Origin: Phenylobacterium sp. | GTDB taxonomy: Bacteria > Pseudomonadota > Alphaproteobacteria > Caulobacterales > Caulobacteraceae | NCBI RefSeq assembly: GCF_030698145.1 | Contig: NZ_JAUYNW010000020.1 | Span: forward strand, 1-43,550 | Direction: 5' to 3' | DNA length: 43,550 nucleotides | Shown here: positions 9,072 to 16,407 of the stretch, one piece after another | Layout: each line of letters opens with the position of its first letter | Position numbering within the stretch: the stretch's first letter is position 1 | Position numbers and translations under genes: made by a program | Notes under the pieces: generated by a model | The model's database searches: none | Told to the model about the DNA's origin: nothing | Seen by the model: the letters and a program-made list of their open reading frames with translations, nothing else

Positions 9072-9167
9072 GGTCTCGCTCCTGTGGTCGGGATATGGTC
9101 GCAGACTCGCCCGCCGGGTCATTTCGCGATAGAGTCGAATACGACACCTTTCAGGGATAACTCGCCA

Positions 9168-10091
9168 ATGACTCGCGTCCATGTCCTGGCGCTGCCGGAC
9201 GGCATGGCCTCCAGCCTCGCCATCACCCTCGACGCCCTGGAGACCGCCAACCAGGTGAGCCTCAACGCCGGCCGCCGCGCGCCGTTCGAGGTGGCGACCT
9301 TGCGGACCGGCCGCGCCCCGACCGCCTTCGCCTCCGGCGACCTGCTGATCGCGCCCGGCCTGGGCGTCCGCTCCGAGGCCGAGCTCATCGCCCGCCTCGC
9401 CACCCCCGCCGTCCGGCGGGCCGCCGGGATCGCGGGCGAGGCTAATGCGGCCGGCGCCTCCGTCGCCGCCTCCTGCGCCAGCACCTTCATCCTGGCGCAG
9501 GCCGGCCTGCTGTCGGGCCGGCGCGCCACCACCACCTGGTGGCTGGCCCCGGCCTTTCGCCGCCTGCACCCCGATGTCGACCTGGTCGCCGACCAGATCG
9601 TCGTGCCCGACTGGCCGATCGCCACCGCCGGGGCGGCCATGGCCCAGATGGACCTCATGCTGGCGGTGATCGCCAAGTTCGCCAGTCCCGGCCTTTCGGA
9701 GGCCTGCGCCCGCTACCTCCTGCTGGACCAGCGCCGCTCCCAGGCGCCCTACATGGCGGTGACCTTCCTGGCGGGCCAGGACGCCCAGATCGCCCGCGCC
9801 GAGGCCTGGGCGCGCCAGAACATCGCCCGCGACTTCAGCATGGAGGAGTTCGCCGCCTCGGCGGGCCTGGCCCCGCGCACCTTCGCCCGCCGCTTGGCGG
9901 CGGTCTGCGGCCTCTCCCCGGTCAGGTTCGCCCAGCGCATCCGCATGGAGGCCGCCGAGCGCCTGCTGGAAACCACCCGCCTGCCGGTCGACGAGGTCGC
10001 CCGCCGCGTCGGCTACGCCGAACCCTCGACCCTGCGCCGGCTGATCCGCCGGGAAGCCCGACGCTCGCCGGCGGAGTTGCGGCGAAGATGA
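9168..10091 (+). CDS. GlxA-type transcriptional regulator (DJ-1/PfpI domain plus AraC HTH)
   Basis: DNA-binding regulator of 307 residues. Residues 1 to about 175 form a DJ-1/PfpI-like amidotransferase fold with the phrase AASCASTFILAQAGLL around the Cys elbow. The last 100 residues form an AraC-type double helix-turn-helix (DFSMEEFAASAGLAPRTFARR ... VDEVARRVGYAEPSTLRRLI). In this family the N-terminal domain senses a metabolite and usually lacks protease activity. The ATG at 9168 begins MTRVHVLALPDG, the expected first strand. The gene is divergent from the tautomerase operon over a 96-bp shared promoter region; regulation of that operon is inference from position. Confidence 0.88.
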   Translation: MTRVHVLALPDGMASSLAITLDALETANQVSLNAGRRAPFEVATLRTGRAPTAFASGDLLIAPGLGVRSEAELIARLATPAVRRAAGIAGEANAAGASVAASCASTFILAQAGLLSGRRATTTWWLAPAFRRLHPDVDLVADQIVVPDWPIATAGAAMAQMDLMLAVIAKFASPGLSEACARYLLLDQRRSQAPYMAVTFLAGQDAQIARAEAWARQNIARDFSMEEFAASAGLAPRTFARRLAAVCGLSPVRFAQRIRMEAAERLLETTRLPVDEVARRVGYAEPSTLRRLIRREARRSPAELRRR

Positions 10092-10191
10092 GGACGGCGC
10101 CCGACGGCGCTTCGCCGGAAAAAATCTGAGCGGCTGTCGTGAGGCCCGCCTGTCGTTCGTCCTCCGGATACGAAGACCCCGCAGAGAGACA

Positions 10192-10257
10192 ATGCGGAAG
10201 CAGATCACCCATGCCACGCTGGACGGCGTCATGTCCTCGCCCGGAGCCGCCCCATGA
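10192..10257 (+). pseudogene. 21-codon relic of a dihydrofolate reductase-family gene, coupled to the GST gene
   Basis: ATG at 10192 opens a 21-codon frame, MRKQITHATLDGVMSSPGAAP, then TGA. This resembles the first strand of RibD-C/dihydrofolate reductase-like proteins (MRKxxxxxxxSLDGVMxxPG), but nothing more of that protein follows. Its TGA overlaps the ATG of the GST gene as ATGA, so it could serve as a translated leader. A deletion joining a DHFR-like gene start to the GST gene is the simplest reading; chance resemblance is possible at this length. Confidence 0.45.
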
Positions 10258-10904
10258 GCCCCACCATCACCGCCTTCAAGAGTTCGCCCGATCGCGGCCG
10301 GGGTCTGGCGCGCGACATGCGCGTTCGCTGGGCGCTTGAGGAAGTTGGCCAGCCCTACGACGTTCGCCTTGTTTCATTCACTGAGATGAAGGAGCCCGCC
10401 CATCTGGCGCTGCATCCTTTCGGGCAGATTCCGACCTATGAGGACGGCGACCTCGCCCTGTTCGAGTCGGGCGCCATCGTGTTCCAGATTGCGGAGCGCC
10501 ATGCGGGCCTGCTGCCGGACGATGCGAACGCCCGGGCGCGCGCGGTCACATGGATGTTCGCCGCGCTCAGCACGGTGGAGCCGCCGATCATGGATCTCCA
10601 GATCGCCAAGCTGGTGGAACGCGACAAGACCTGGTCCGAGCAGCGCCTTCCCCTGGTCGAGGATCGCATCCGCGCCCGACTGGGCGAACTTTCCAATCGC
10701 CTTGGCGACGCCGATTGGCTCGACGGCGCGTTCAGCGCCGGTGACCTGATGATGGTGTCGGTGCTGCAGAGGTTGGGCGGATCGGGCCTCGTGGACGAAT
10801 ATCCGAACCTCTCCGCCTACATCGCCCGCGCCGAAGCACGGCCCGCCTACAAGCGGGCCTTCGACGCTCAATACGCGGTGTTCCTCGCCGCATCGAGCGG
10901 CTGA
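10254..10904 (+). CDS. glutathione S-transferase family protein
   Basis: Cytosolic GST of 216 residues. The N-terminal thioredoxin-like domain includes GQIPTYEDGDLALFESGAIV, with the cis-Pro (IP) and the glutathione-contacting ESGAI motif. The C-terminal all-helical domain contains DADWLDGAFSAGDLMMVSVL, the usual helix-capping region with Asp. The N-terminus (ITAFKSSPDRGRGLARDMRVRWALEE) has Ser/Arg where the glutathione-activating residue would lie. The substrate is unknown. The ATG overlaps the stop of a short upstream frame by ATGA, and the gene is convergent with the histidine kinase gene. Confidence 0.88.
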   Translation: MSPTITAFKSSPDRGRGLARDMRVRWALEEVGQPYDVRLVSFTEMKEPAHLALHPFGQIPTYEDGDLALFESGAIVFQIAERHAGLLPDDANARARAVTWMFAALSTVEPPIMDLQIAKLVERDKTWSEQRLPLVEDRIRARLGELSNRLGDADWLDGAFSAGDLMMVSVLQRLGGSGLVDEYPNLSAYIARAEARPAYKRAFDAQYAVFLAASSG

Positions 10905-10928
10905 CAGAGGCCGGCGGCGGCCAGGCCC

Positions 10929-12008
10929 CTAGTCGGCGGACTTCGAGCCAGACGCCGCCCGAGGCTCGTCACCTTCGCGTTCGTCCGCGACGGCCGCGAT
11001 CTGCGTGTGAGCCACCGAAACCAGCGTCCCCGGATGCGCATCGGCCATATGGACGCGGGCGCTTAGCTGGTTGGCGAGGGCTTCAACGATGCTGGTGCCG
11101 AGGCCTGGCGTGGAGCTCGCCTTATCCTTGGGCATGCCCACTCCGTTATCGGCGACCGACAGTGTCCAGTTGGGGCCGCGAGAGTGATAACCAACCTCGA
11201 TCCTTCCCGGGCGACCGCCGGGAAACGCGTGCTTCAGGCAGTTGATCACCAACTCAGTCACGATCAGGCCCAGACTCACCGATACGCCCGGGTCGCTCGT
11301 GCTGTCGTCAGCTTTCACCTCCAGCACAAGCTGATCGTGGTCACGGATCATGGATGCGCCGATGCTGTCGCAGAGCTTTGTGAAGTAGGCGCGCAGCTCG
11401 ACATCGCTGAGCCTGGAGGCCGAGAGTTCCTGTTGCAGGGCGGCGACCGACATCACCCGGTTGTGCGCATCGGTGAGGTGGAGGCGCGTTTCTTCCGAAC
11501 TTACCTTGCGCGCGCTTTGCAGGATGACGCTGGCGATGATCTGCAGGCTGTTGGCGACGCGGTGCTGGACCTCCTGAAGCAGGATGGCCTTCTCCCGTAA
11601 CAGGTCGTCCTTGAGCTTCACGGCGTGGCGCTCATCCGTAACGTCGGCGACGGACAGCAGGATGTAGCGATGCGCCTCGTCCCCGTAGTTCAGCTTTTGG
11701 GCGTTGAGCACCAGTCGGCGTGGCTCACCACGGGCGCTCTTCAGGTCCATTTCGTAGGCTTCGATCTCAGCATCACCGGAGGCCGTCGCCTTCAGCAGCG
11801 AGCGGAGCTGACGGACATTCCATTCGCCATCGCCAAGGTCGAAGATTGGAAGACCGGGCGCGGTGGCTGGGTCGATGTGAAACGCGCGGAAGAACGTCGC
11901 GCTGGCGCCAATGACCGTAAGATCACCGTTCAGCAGCACGAGGGGTGACGTTGCGGAGGCGACGACCGCAAAGGCCAGGCCGTGCACCGCATCTGGATGG
12001 ACCGCCAT
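10929..12008 (-). CDS. HisKA_2-type sensor histidine kinase with PAS domain
   Basis: Soluble sensor kinase of 359 residues with no membrane segment. A PAS-like domain covers about residues 15-130. It is followed by a HisKA_2 dimerization domain with the phospho-acceptor His149 in EVQHRVANSLQ. The ATPase domain has the N-box TELVINCLKHAF (Asn256), the G1 box DNGVGMP and a GLGTSIV motif. The ATG at 12008 is chosen because GAAAGGACGGCC precedes it. Alphaproteobacterial HisKA_2 kinases often feed the PhyR/EcfG general stress pathway or act as light/redox sensors. No response regulator or sigma factor lies in the window, so the partner is unknown. Confidence 0.9.
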   Translation of the reverse strand: MAVHPDAVHGLAFAVVASATSPLVLLNGDLTVIGASATFFRAFHIDPATAPGLPIFDLGDGEWNVRQLRSLLKATASGDAEIEAYEMDLKSARGEPRRLVLNAQKLNYGDEAHRYILLSVADVTDERHAVKLKDDLLREKAILLQEVQHRVANSLQIIASVILQSARKVSSEETRLHLTDAHNRVMSVAALQQELSASRLSDVELRAYFTKLCDSIGASMIRDHDQLVLEVKADDSTSDPGVSVSLGLIVTELVINCLKHAFPGGRPGRIEVGYHSRGPNWTLSVADNGVGMPKDKASSTPGLGTSIVEALANQLSARVHMADAHPGTLVSVAHTQIAAVADEREGDEPRAASGSKSAD

Positions 12009-12228
12009 GGCCGTCCTTTCATCTGACCGGCGGGCTCGCGGTGCGCAAGCCACTGCCGGGGCGGCTTGCCTGGAGGACCCACCGATAGCCCTGCTCACAA
12101 TCCACTGCCTTTACTTATACCACGCTGTGAGCAGCTCTGCTGGAAGTTGCGCGAGGCGAGCCCCCGAAATTCCCCCCGAGCCGACCTGGCGAAGGTGCAA
12201 ATCGAGACCGAAGAAGGCTGCCTCGCGC

Positions 12229-12906
12229 CTAGTCGCCGAAACCGACGAACACGGTCGCCTCAGCCACCGCCTTGCGTTCAGACACGACCGCATTCGCCGG
12301 GAAGCTTTCATCCGGCCAGCCCAGCGCGATACTTTTCATGATGACCTGATCGTCGGCGATTCCGGCGTGCTCACGAACCACCGGTGACTGCATGATGCCC
12401 TGGCTGTTGATCACCGCTCCGAGCCCGCGAGACCAGGCGGCATTGACCAGGGCCGTCGTCACGGCGCCGCAATCGAACGGCGTGTCGTCGCTGCCGTCCA
12501 GCACGCGGTCGTAGGTCACGATCACGCAGACGGGCGCGTCGAACTGACGGAAGCCGCGCAGCACCCAGTCCTGGCGCATCTCCTTGTCATCGCGCGCGAT
12601 CCCCATCGCCGAGAACAATTGCTTGGCGACGCCGACCTGCCTGTCGCGGTGCGGACCTGCAAAGGCCTGTCCCGTGCGGAACTCGCGCGATTGCGGTACC
12701 CCCGTCACCATCCGCTCGGTATTGCCGGCGCGGATCCGATCCAGCGGTTCGCCGGTGATGACGTAGAAATTCCAGGGCTGGGTGTTCATCGACGACGGCG
12801 CACGCATCGCCAAACCGATGATCTCCTCGATCAGCGCCCTGGGAACGGGATCGGGCTTGTAACCCCGGATGCTCCGGCGACCGAGGATAACGTGGTCAAA
12901 CTGCAT
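12229..12906 (-). CDS. nitroreductase-family flavoprotein
   Basis: FMN-dependent NAD(P)H oxidoreductase of 225 residues. Family marks are the FMN phosphate-binding RRSIRGYKPDPVP near the N-terminus, APSSMNTQPWNFYVI, and the C-terminal SIALGWPDE. It would reduce nitroaromatics, quinones or enones; the physiological substrate is not evident. The ATG at 12906 has GGGAA upstream and matches the usual start. It lies upstream of the histidine kinase gene on the same strand with a 220-bp gap, in which no clear terminator or promoter was seen. Confidence 0.88.
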   Translation of the reverse strand: MQFDHVILGRRSIRGYKPDPVPRALIEEIIGLAMRAPSSMNTQPWNFYVITGEPLDRIRAGNTERMVTGVPQSREFRTGQAFAGPHRDRQVGVAKQLFSAMGIARDDKEMRQDWVLRGFRQFDAPVCVIVTYDRVLDGSDDTPFDCGAVTTALVNAAWSRGLGAVINSQGIMQSPVVREHAGIADDQVIMKSIALGWPDESFPANAVVSERKAVAEATVFVGFGD

Positions 12907-13069
12907 GAATGTTCCCTGAGATAATTGGCGCGGTTTCAATCGGTCGAGAATTGTCAGCTTTCGTCCGTGAAGCCAATGTCCGGTTCTCCCGGAAATGGTG
13001 CGCGGGGCGCCCAATGATCTCTCGCCGGCCATGGGGCTGGAGCAAGTCTCGGGATCGACAGCCGTCTTT

Positions 13070-13651
13070 TCAGGAAGCACAGGCGGTGACGAGCGCGCTT
13101 GCGTCCGCCTTTGGGGCGGGCGGGGGAGCCCGGACTTCGTCGAGGGCGTGAAGTCGGATCAAACCTGTGCGCGCAAAGTTACGCACGACTGGGTGACCGA
13201 CTGGAAGGGTGGCGTTGAACTGTACGCCGCCGTCATGCCCCATTGGCGCGTCGCGTCGGCGGGCGGATGCATTCCCCGACGTGACGGTGGCCACGAAGGG
13301 CAAAGGCTCGCTCATCGAGCGCCTAAGGTGCCACTGCTCGGCCAGCAACGAATCGGGCGGTCGACGGCGGATCAGGAAACCGAAGACGATGAACCCGTCA
13401 CCCTTCCTGCAGCCTATCCACACCTCTTCCGGGCCGCCACCGGCTGTGTAGATCAGCATCTGCGTGTCCGGCAACGGACGCCAGGCCTCAGCGTCCGTTG
13501 CGGTGGCGGGCTTGAAGAGACCCGTCGATGGGATCGTCCGCGCGGACCACGCACCGTGATCCGCGGCGCTTGCCGTGGACAGCATGGCAAGCGAACCCAC
13601 GACGGCTGCAAGGCTCTTCAGGGCCGTCGCGCATGGATGAATGCGTCGCAC
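13070..13651 (-). CDS. exported protein of unknown function
   Basis: Frame of 193 residues from the GTG at 13651. A signal peptide is visible (VRRIHPCATALKSLAAVVG... ending STASA) with probable cleavage before ADHGAW. The mature part contains WIGCRKGDGFIVFGF and VGHPVVRNFARTGLIRLHA and ends in TACAS. The pattern resembles small Caulobacterales exported proteins that end with a Cys near the C-terminus, but no named family is recognised. Upstream in-frame codons before the GTG look non-coding. It has the same orientation as the nitroreductase gene but is separated by 163 bases. Confidence 0.55.
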   Translation of the reverse strand: MRRIHPCATALKSLAAVVGSLAMLSTASAADHGAWSARTIPSTGLFKPATATDAEAWRPLPDTQMLIYTAGGGPEEVWIGCRKGDGFIVFGFLIRRRPPDSLLAEQWHLRRSMSEPLPFVATVTSGNASARRRDAPMGHDGGVQFNATLPVGHPVVRNFARTGLIRLHALDEVRAPPPAPKADASALVTACAS

Positions 13652-13752
13652 AAAACCAGTGTCACCTTGACCAGTGTTCGTCGCAAGCGTGGACCTTCGT
13701 GATGACGGCTCCTGGCGCAACGCAGACTTCGAGCAGCGCGCAAGTCCAGCCC

Positions 13753-13792
13753 CGCGCCACCTACCCCCAAACCAGCGCCCAGACCCCAACCG
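13753..13792 (-). repeat. G-rich dispersed repeat, copy 1
   Basis: On the + strand this reads CACCTACCCCCAAACC followed by AGCGCCCAGACCCC; the minus strand is a run of G-tracts separated by T-rich loops. Near-identical copies lie at 14809-14848 and 15770-15804. This copy sits just past the 3' end of the CMD gene. Confidence 0.7.
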
Positions 13793-13825
13793 GTGGCTCG
13801 GGGCGTGGGCGTCGAGGCGAGAAAG

Positions 13826-14380
13826 TCATGCCGGTGCGTACTGGGCGAAGCGCGCGGCGGTAGGTTCAAGGGGAAGGTCGAGGCCGTTCGCGATGTAGGC
13901 GACGGTCCGGTAGAAGCCGGCGAGAAGCAGGACCTCCAGGATCTGGTCATTGTCGAAATGGCTCTGAAGGTCGGCGAACTCCGCGGCCGAGAGCGTCGCG
14001 CGGTCGTGCAGCGCATCGATGGCCGACACCAGGGCGTCCTCCTTGCGGCTCCAGCGGCCCGGCTTGGCGGGATGTTCCAGGGTTGCCGCGATCTCGGCCT
14101 TGTTGAGCTTCGCGGCCGTGGCGAAGGCCGCGACGTGCACGCCCCACTCGTACTCGCAGCCGGCGCGCGCGCAGGCCCGGTTGATGACGATCTCCCGCTC
14201 TCGAAGCGTCAGCAACCGTCCGTCGAGCAGCGAACCCGACCGGAACTTGCGCCACGCCCGCGCGCTGCTGGCCAGGGTGGTGAACAGCACCAGCGGCGGG
14301 ACCCCTGGGGGCATGACCTGGTCGAAATTCTCCTGGACCTCGTCCGGGTAGGGGGCTTGCAGGGGAGGAATTCTTGTCAT
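13826..14380 (-). CDS. carboxymuconolactone decarboxylase (CMD/AhpD-like) family protein
   Basis: 184-residue all-helical protein of the CMD family. It contains the signature RACARAGCEYEWGVHVAAF followed by LNKAEIAATLE. The Cys, Glu and His there correspond to the active-site region of CMD and AhpD-type peroxidase proteins. Its reaction may be lactone decarboxylation or thiol peroxidase work. The ATG at 14380 has GGAG nine bases upstream; an in-frame GTG at 14395 is an alternative. It is divergent from an HxlR-type regulator, with a perfect palindrome between them, so it is the probable target of that regulator, perhaps in response to electrophiles or quinones. Confidence 0.85.
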   Translation of the reverse strand: MTRIPPLQAPYPDEVQENFDQVMPPGVPPLVLFTTLASSARAWRKFRSGSLLDGRLLTLREREIVINRACARAGCEYEWGVHVAAFATAAKLNKAEIAATLEHPAKPGRWSRKEDALVSAIDALHDRATLSAAEFADLQSHFDNDQILEVLLLAGFYRTVAYIANGLDLPLEPTAARFAQYAPA

Positions 14381-14420
14381 GGCTTGCGACTCCACGCTAT
14401 CATTCTGGTAGCGGAAGGGT

Positions 14421-14437
14421 GCTACTATAATAGTAGC
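14421..14437. promoter_or_regulatory. palindromic operator between CMD and HxlR genes, with embedded TATAAT
   Basis: Perfect 17-bp palindrome GCTACTATAATAGTAGC centred between the two divergent start codons. The core TACT-N5-AGTA resembles operators of DUF24/HxlR regulators such as YodB and CatR. A perfect -10 hexamer TATAAT (14426-14431) lies in its centre on the + strand and TATTAT on the other. A bound regulator would therefore block promoters in one or both directions. Confidence 0.75.
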
Positions 14438-14456
14438 AAATGCAAGGGCGGTTTTC

Positions 14457-14807
14457 ATGGGCGAACAGATGGCCGCCAAGCCGCCGAGGGTCGACGATCG
14501 TCGACCGATCATGGCGCTGCTCGAACGGCTTGGACGACGGTGGACGCTGCGCATCCTTTGGGAGCTGCGCGATGGGGCCCTGACCTCTCGCGCCCTGCGG
14601 GTCGCGGCCGGGGATATCTCGCCCACCGTCCTGCAGGCGCGCGTCAACGAACTGCGTGAAGCGCGGATCATTGAGCTGGGCGCCGCCGGCTATCAGCTCA
14701 CCGCGATGGGAGGCGAGCTGCTGGACGCCTTCGCGCCGCTCTACCGGTTCGCTGATCGATGGGCCTTCGCGCTTCAAGAGACCGACGGCCCGCTGGCCGA
14801 GTCCTGA
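14457..14807 (+). CDS. HxlR-family (DUF24) transcriptional regulator
   Basis: Winged-helix regulator of 116 residues. The domain spans about residues 15-105 with the family phrases LLERLGRRWTLRILWELRDG, ISPTVLQARVNELREARII and YQLTAMGGELLDAF. Unlike redox-sensing relatives it lacks the N-terminal Cys; the only unusual feature is a basic N-terminus, so ligand sensing may differ. The ATG at 14457 starts MGEQMAAKPP; ATG at 14469 is possible. It is divergent from the CMD gene and most likely represses both genes from the palindrome between them (inference). Confidence 0.82.
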   Translation: MGEQMAAKPPRVDDRRPIMALLERLGRRWTLRILWELRDGALTSRALRVAAGDISPTVLQARVNELREARIIELGAAGYQLTAMGGELLDAFAPLYRFADRWAFALQETDGPLAES

Positions 14808-14808
14808 T

Positions 14809-14848
14809 CGCGCCACCTACCCCCAAACCAACACCCAGACCCCAGCCG
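14809..14848 (-). repeat. G-rich dispersed repeat, copy 2
   Basis: Starts two bases after the stop codon of the HxlR gene. It differs from copy 1 at about three positions and from copy 3 mainly in the flanks. It abuts the left end of the small inverted-repeat element at 14863. Confidence 0.7.
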
Positions 14849-14862
14849 CCGCCCGCCGCCGG

Positions 14863-14966
14863 AATTACGGGGACACTATACTTAATTGGCGCGCGTCCCG
14901 CATTGGGCTGGACCCTTGCCCGGCGCGCCAGCGCGGCGTTGAATTGGGTATAGTGTCCCCGAAATT
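14863..14966. mobile_element. 104-bp inverted-repeat element (MITE-like)
   Basis: Ends are 19-bp inverted repeats matching at 18 positions: left AATTACGGGGACACTATAC (14863-14881), right its complement with one change (14948-14966). The interior is GC-rich and holds further complementary GGCGCGC segments, so the whole could fold into one long hairpin. No coding capacity. Left-end-like sequence recurs at 30571 and 33713 and a diverged right-end-like sequence at 22756. The end motif is reminiscent of sequences next to REP-associated (Y1) transposases, but no such gene is in the window. Confidence 0.7.
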
Positions 14967-15234
14967 CCCGAATCATCACATCGAATCGGAACTTGGCGGC
15001 GCGCGGAAGCCCCCGTGAGTCAGCCCCCACGAGGGTTGGTATCAGTCCGGTGGTCCGAACCGCCCGGCGCGCCGTTCACCCTGTTCTTTGGGAATTGGGA
15101 CGCAGTTCGGTATGTGGCCGCCGACGGGGGCCGCGTACTGACCTAGGTACGCGAGCCCGACGATGGCAGCCGCCTCGCGATGTGGACCGTTCGACCGCTG
15201 TCGGGCAGCCTTAGGGCAGGACGAAGCCGTGCGA
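14967..15234. other. intergenic stretch with no recognised feature
   Basis: No gene is supported. A 72-codon minus-strand frame crosses it but has no good ribosome binding site, overlaps the lipoprotein gene end and resembles nothing known. Confidence 0.4.
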
Positions 15235-15549
15235 TCACTCACAGGCGATATTGGAGACACAGGTGAAGTGGCGACCGCGACAGCCGTTATCGCCCTCTAT
15301 GCAAGCTTGCCGCTTATCTTTTTTGAACTTGTAGCACAGGTTTATGCAGCTCATCAGCTCGCGCTGACACTGTTGCATTTGCGAGCCTACGCTTGGGCCG
15401 CAACGCTCCGGTGGGTCGCGTAGTAAAGAGGTCTGAGCCGCAGACGACTGTTTGACAATCGTGTTGAACGTGGCCTCGGGTGTATCGGTAGCGCTCTTCG
15501 AACATCCCGCCACGAGCAAGATTGCGATAAGTGAGATCGCTGTACGCAT
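15235..15549 (-). CDS. small Cys-rich lipoprotein of unknown function
   Basis: 104-residue protein with a lipoprotein signal peptide (MRTAISLIAILLVAGCSKS): the lipobox is LVAGC with the lipidated Cys at residue 16. The mature part carries about eight more Cys, in CGPSVGSQMQQCQRELMSC and CIEGDNGCRGRHFTC among others, which suggests disulfides or metal binding in the periplasm. The ATG at 15549 has GGAGGGGAC upstream. No family is recognised. Base composition is lower in G+C than its neighbours, and it lies between repeats, so recent arrival is possible. Confidence 0.7.
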   Translation of the reverse strand: MRTAISLIAILLVAGCSKSATDTPEATFNTIVKQSSAAQTSLLRDPPERCGPSVGSQMQQCQRELMSCINLCYKFKKDKRQACIEGDNGCRGRHFTCVSNIACE

Positions 15550-15769
15550 GTCCCCTCCGTGCTTCTGCACCCTGACATGACGAACCCTGGTTAGTCGAGC
15601 GACGCAATCGATGGCACTGTTGGCGCGCCTGGGTGCGGCGTTGCGGACCTGCTGACCATTATCGGCGTGTTCCGACGTTGGGCCGAGCGGGGGGCAGGGT
15701 TGTGAAGGTCCGCTCCGGGTCGATGGGCCCCGTTGCGGCGGAGCTGACCTCGCCAATCGCCCAACCCCG

Positions 15770-15804
15770 CACCTACCCCCAAACCAACACCCACACCCCC
15801 ACCG
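15770..15804 (-). repeat. G-rich dispersed repeat, copy 3, at the 3' end of the GDT1 gene
   Basis: This copy codes the last residues VWVLVWG and the TAG stop of the GDT1-family gene. Copies 1 and 2 may therefore be fragments of this gene end, or the repeat may have entered it. Confidence 0.6.
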
Positions 15805-16348
15805 CCGCGAAGCACCCCGCCGCCGCCCAGCGGATGTGCCTGAGCGGCAGCCGCCCCGCCGCCGCCTCGCCCAGATAGACCGCCGGGACATTGGCGATCA
15901 TCATGCCCAGCGTCGTGCCCGCCGCCACCCACAGGACCTGGTGGAACCTGGCCGCCAGGGCGACCGTGGCCACCTGGGTCTTGTCGCCCATCTCCACCAG
16001 GAAGAAGGCCACCAGGGTGGTGAGGAACACGCCGGCCCCAGCCCGCTCGCGCGGGGCGTCCTTGTCCTCGAACGTATCGGGGATCAGGGCCCAGGCGGCG
16101 AAGGCCAGGAAGGCTGCGCCCAGCAGCCACTTCATCCACGGGCCCTGCAGGAACTGGCCCGCCGCCACGCCCACCATCGCCGCCAGGGCGTGGTTGGCGA
16201 TGGTGGCGATCAGGATGCCCAGGATGATCGGAACGGGCCTGCGGAAGCGGGCGGCCAGCAGGATGGCCAGGAGCTGGGTCTTGTCGCCGATCTCGGCGAT
16301 GGCCACGAGGCCGGTGGAGACGAGGAAGGCGTCCATGGAAGCAGTCAT
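15773..16348 (-). CDS. GDT1/TMEM165 (UPF0016) family membrane protein, probable Mn2+ exporter
   Basis: Integral membrane protein of 191 residues with about six membrane segments in two homologous halves. Each half carries the family motif E-x-G-D-K-T: EIGDKTQLL near residue 20 and EMGDKTQVA near residue 120. These acidic motifs bind the transported cation. Bacterial members export Mn2+ (MneA/MntX type); eukaryotic ones move Mn2+ and Ca2+ into the Golgi. Control by the manganese riboswitch just upstream strongly supports a Mn2+ role. Starts at 16348 and 16336 (MTASM) are both in frame and neither has a clear Shine-Dalgarno, in keeping with riboswitch-controlled initiation. Its C-terminal codons belong to a dispersed G-rich repeat. 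Confidence 0.9.
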   Translation of the reverse strand: MTASMDAFLVSTGLVAIAEIGDKTQLLAILLAARFRRPVPIILGILIATIANHALAAMVGVAAGQFLQGPWMKWLLGAAFLAFAAWALIPDTFEDKDAPRERAGAGVFLTTLVAFFLVEMGDKTQVATVALAARFHQVLWVAAGTTLGMMIANVPAVYLGEAAAGRLPLRHIRWAAAGCFAAVGVWVLVWG

Positions 16349-16352
16349 CCGG

Positions 16353-16397
16353 GCGGGGTCGAGGCATACCAATGGCCTTCCGCGCCGCCGACCCCGC
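16353..16397 (-). promoter_or_regulatory. candidate expression-platform hairpin between riboswitch and start codon
   Basis: Two perfect 9-nt arms, GCGGGGTCG and CGACCCCGC, can pair across a 27-nt loop. The 3' arm ends four bases before the ATG at 16348, so the hairpin would hide the initiation region. Pairing is seen in sequence; its coupling to the aptamer is inference. Confidence 0.5.
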
Positions 16398-16407
16398 ATG
16401 GACCGAC

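Noticed and set aside
9134..9145. Short dyad GTCG-AATA-CGAC between the tautomerase and GlxA-type genes as an operator
   Set aside because: Arms are only four bases, which is expected by chance; kept only as a possible site.
8631..9167. Long upstream extension of the GlxA-type regulator frame
   Set aside because: It is antisense to the tautomerase gene; the ATG at 9168 gives the expected N-terminus.
10156..10174. Dyad TTCGT-N9-ACGAA upstream of the GST gene
   Set aside because: Arms of five bases with a long spacer are weak evidence, and no regulator gene is adjacent.
15042..15260. 72-codon minus-strand frame
   Set aside because: No ribosome binding site or homology, and it overlaps the end of the lipoprotein gene.
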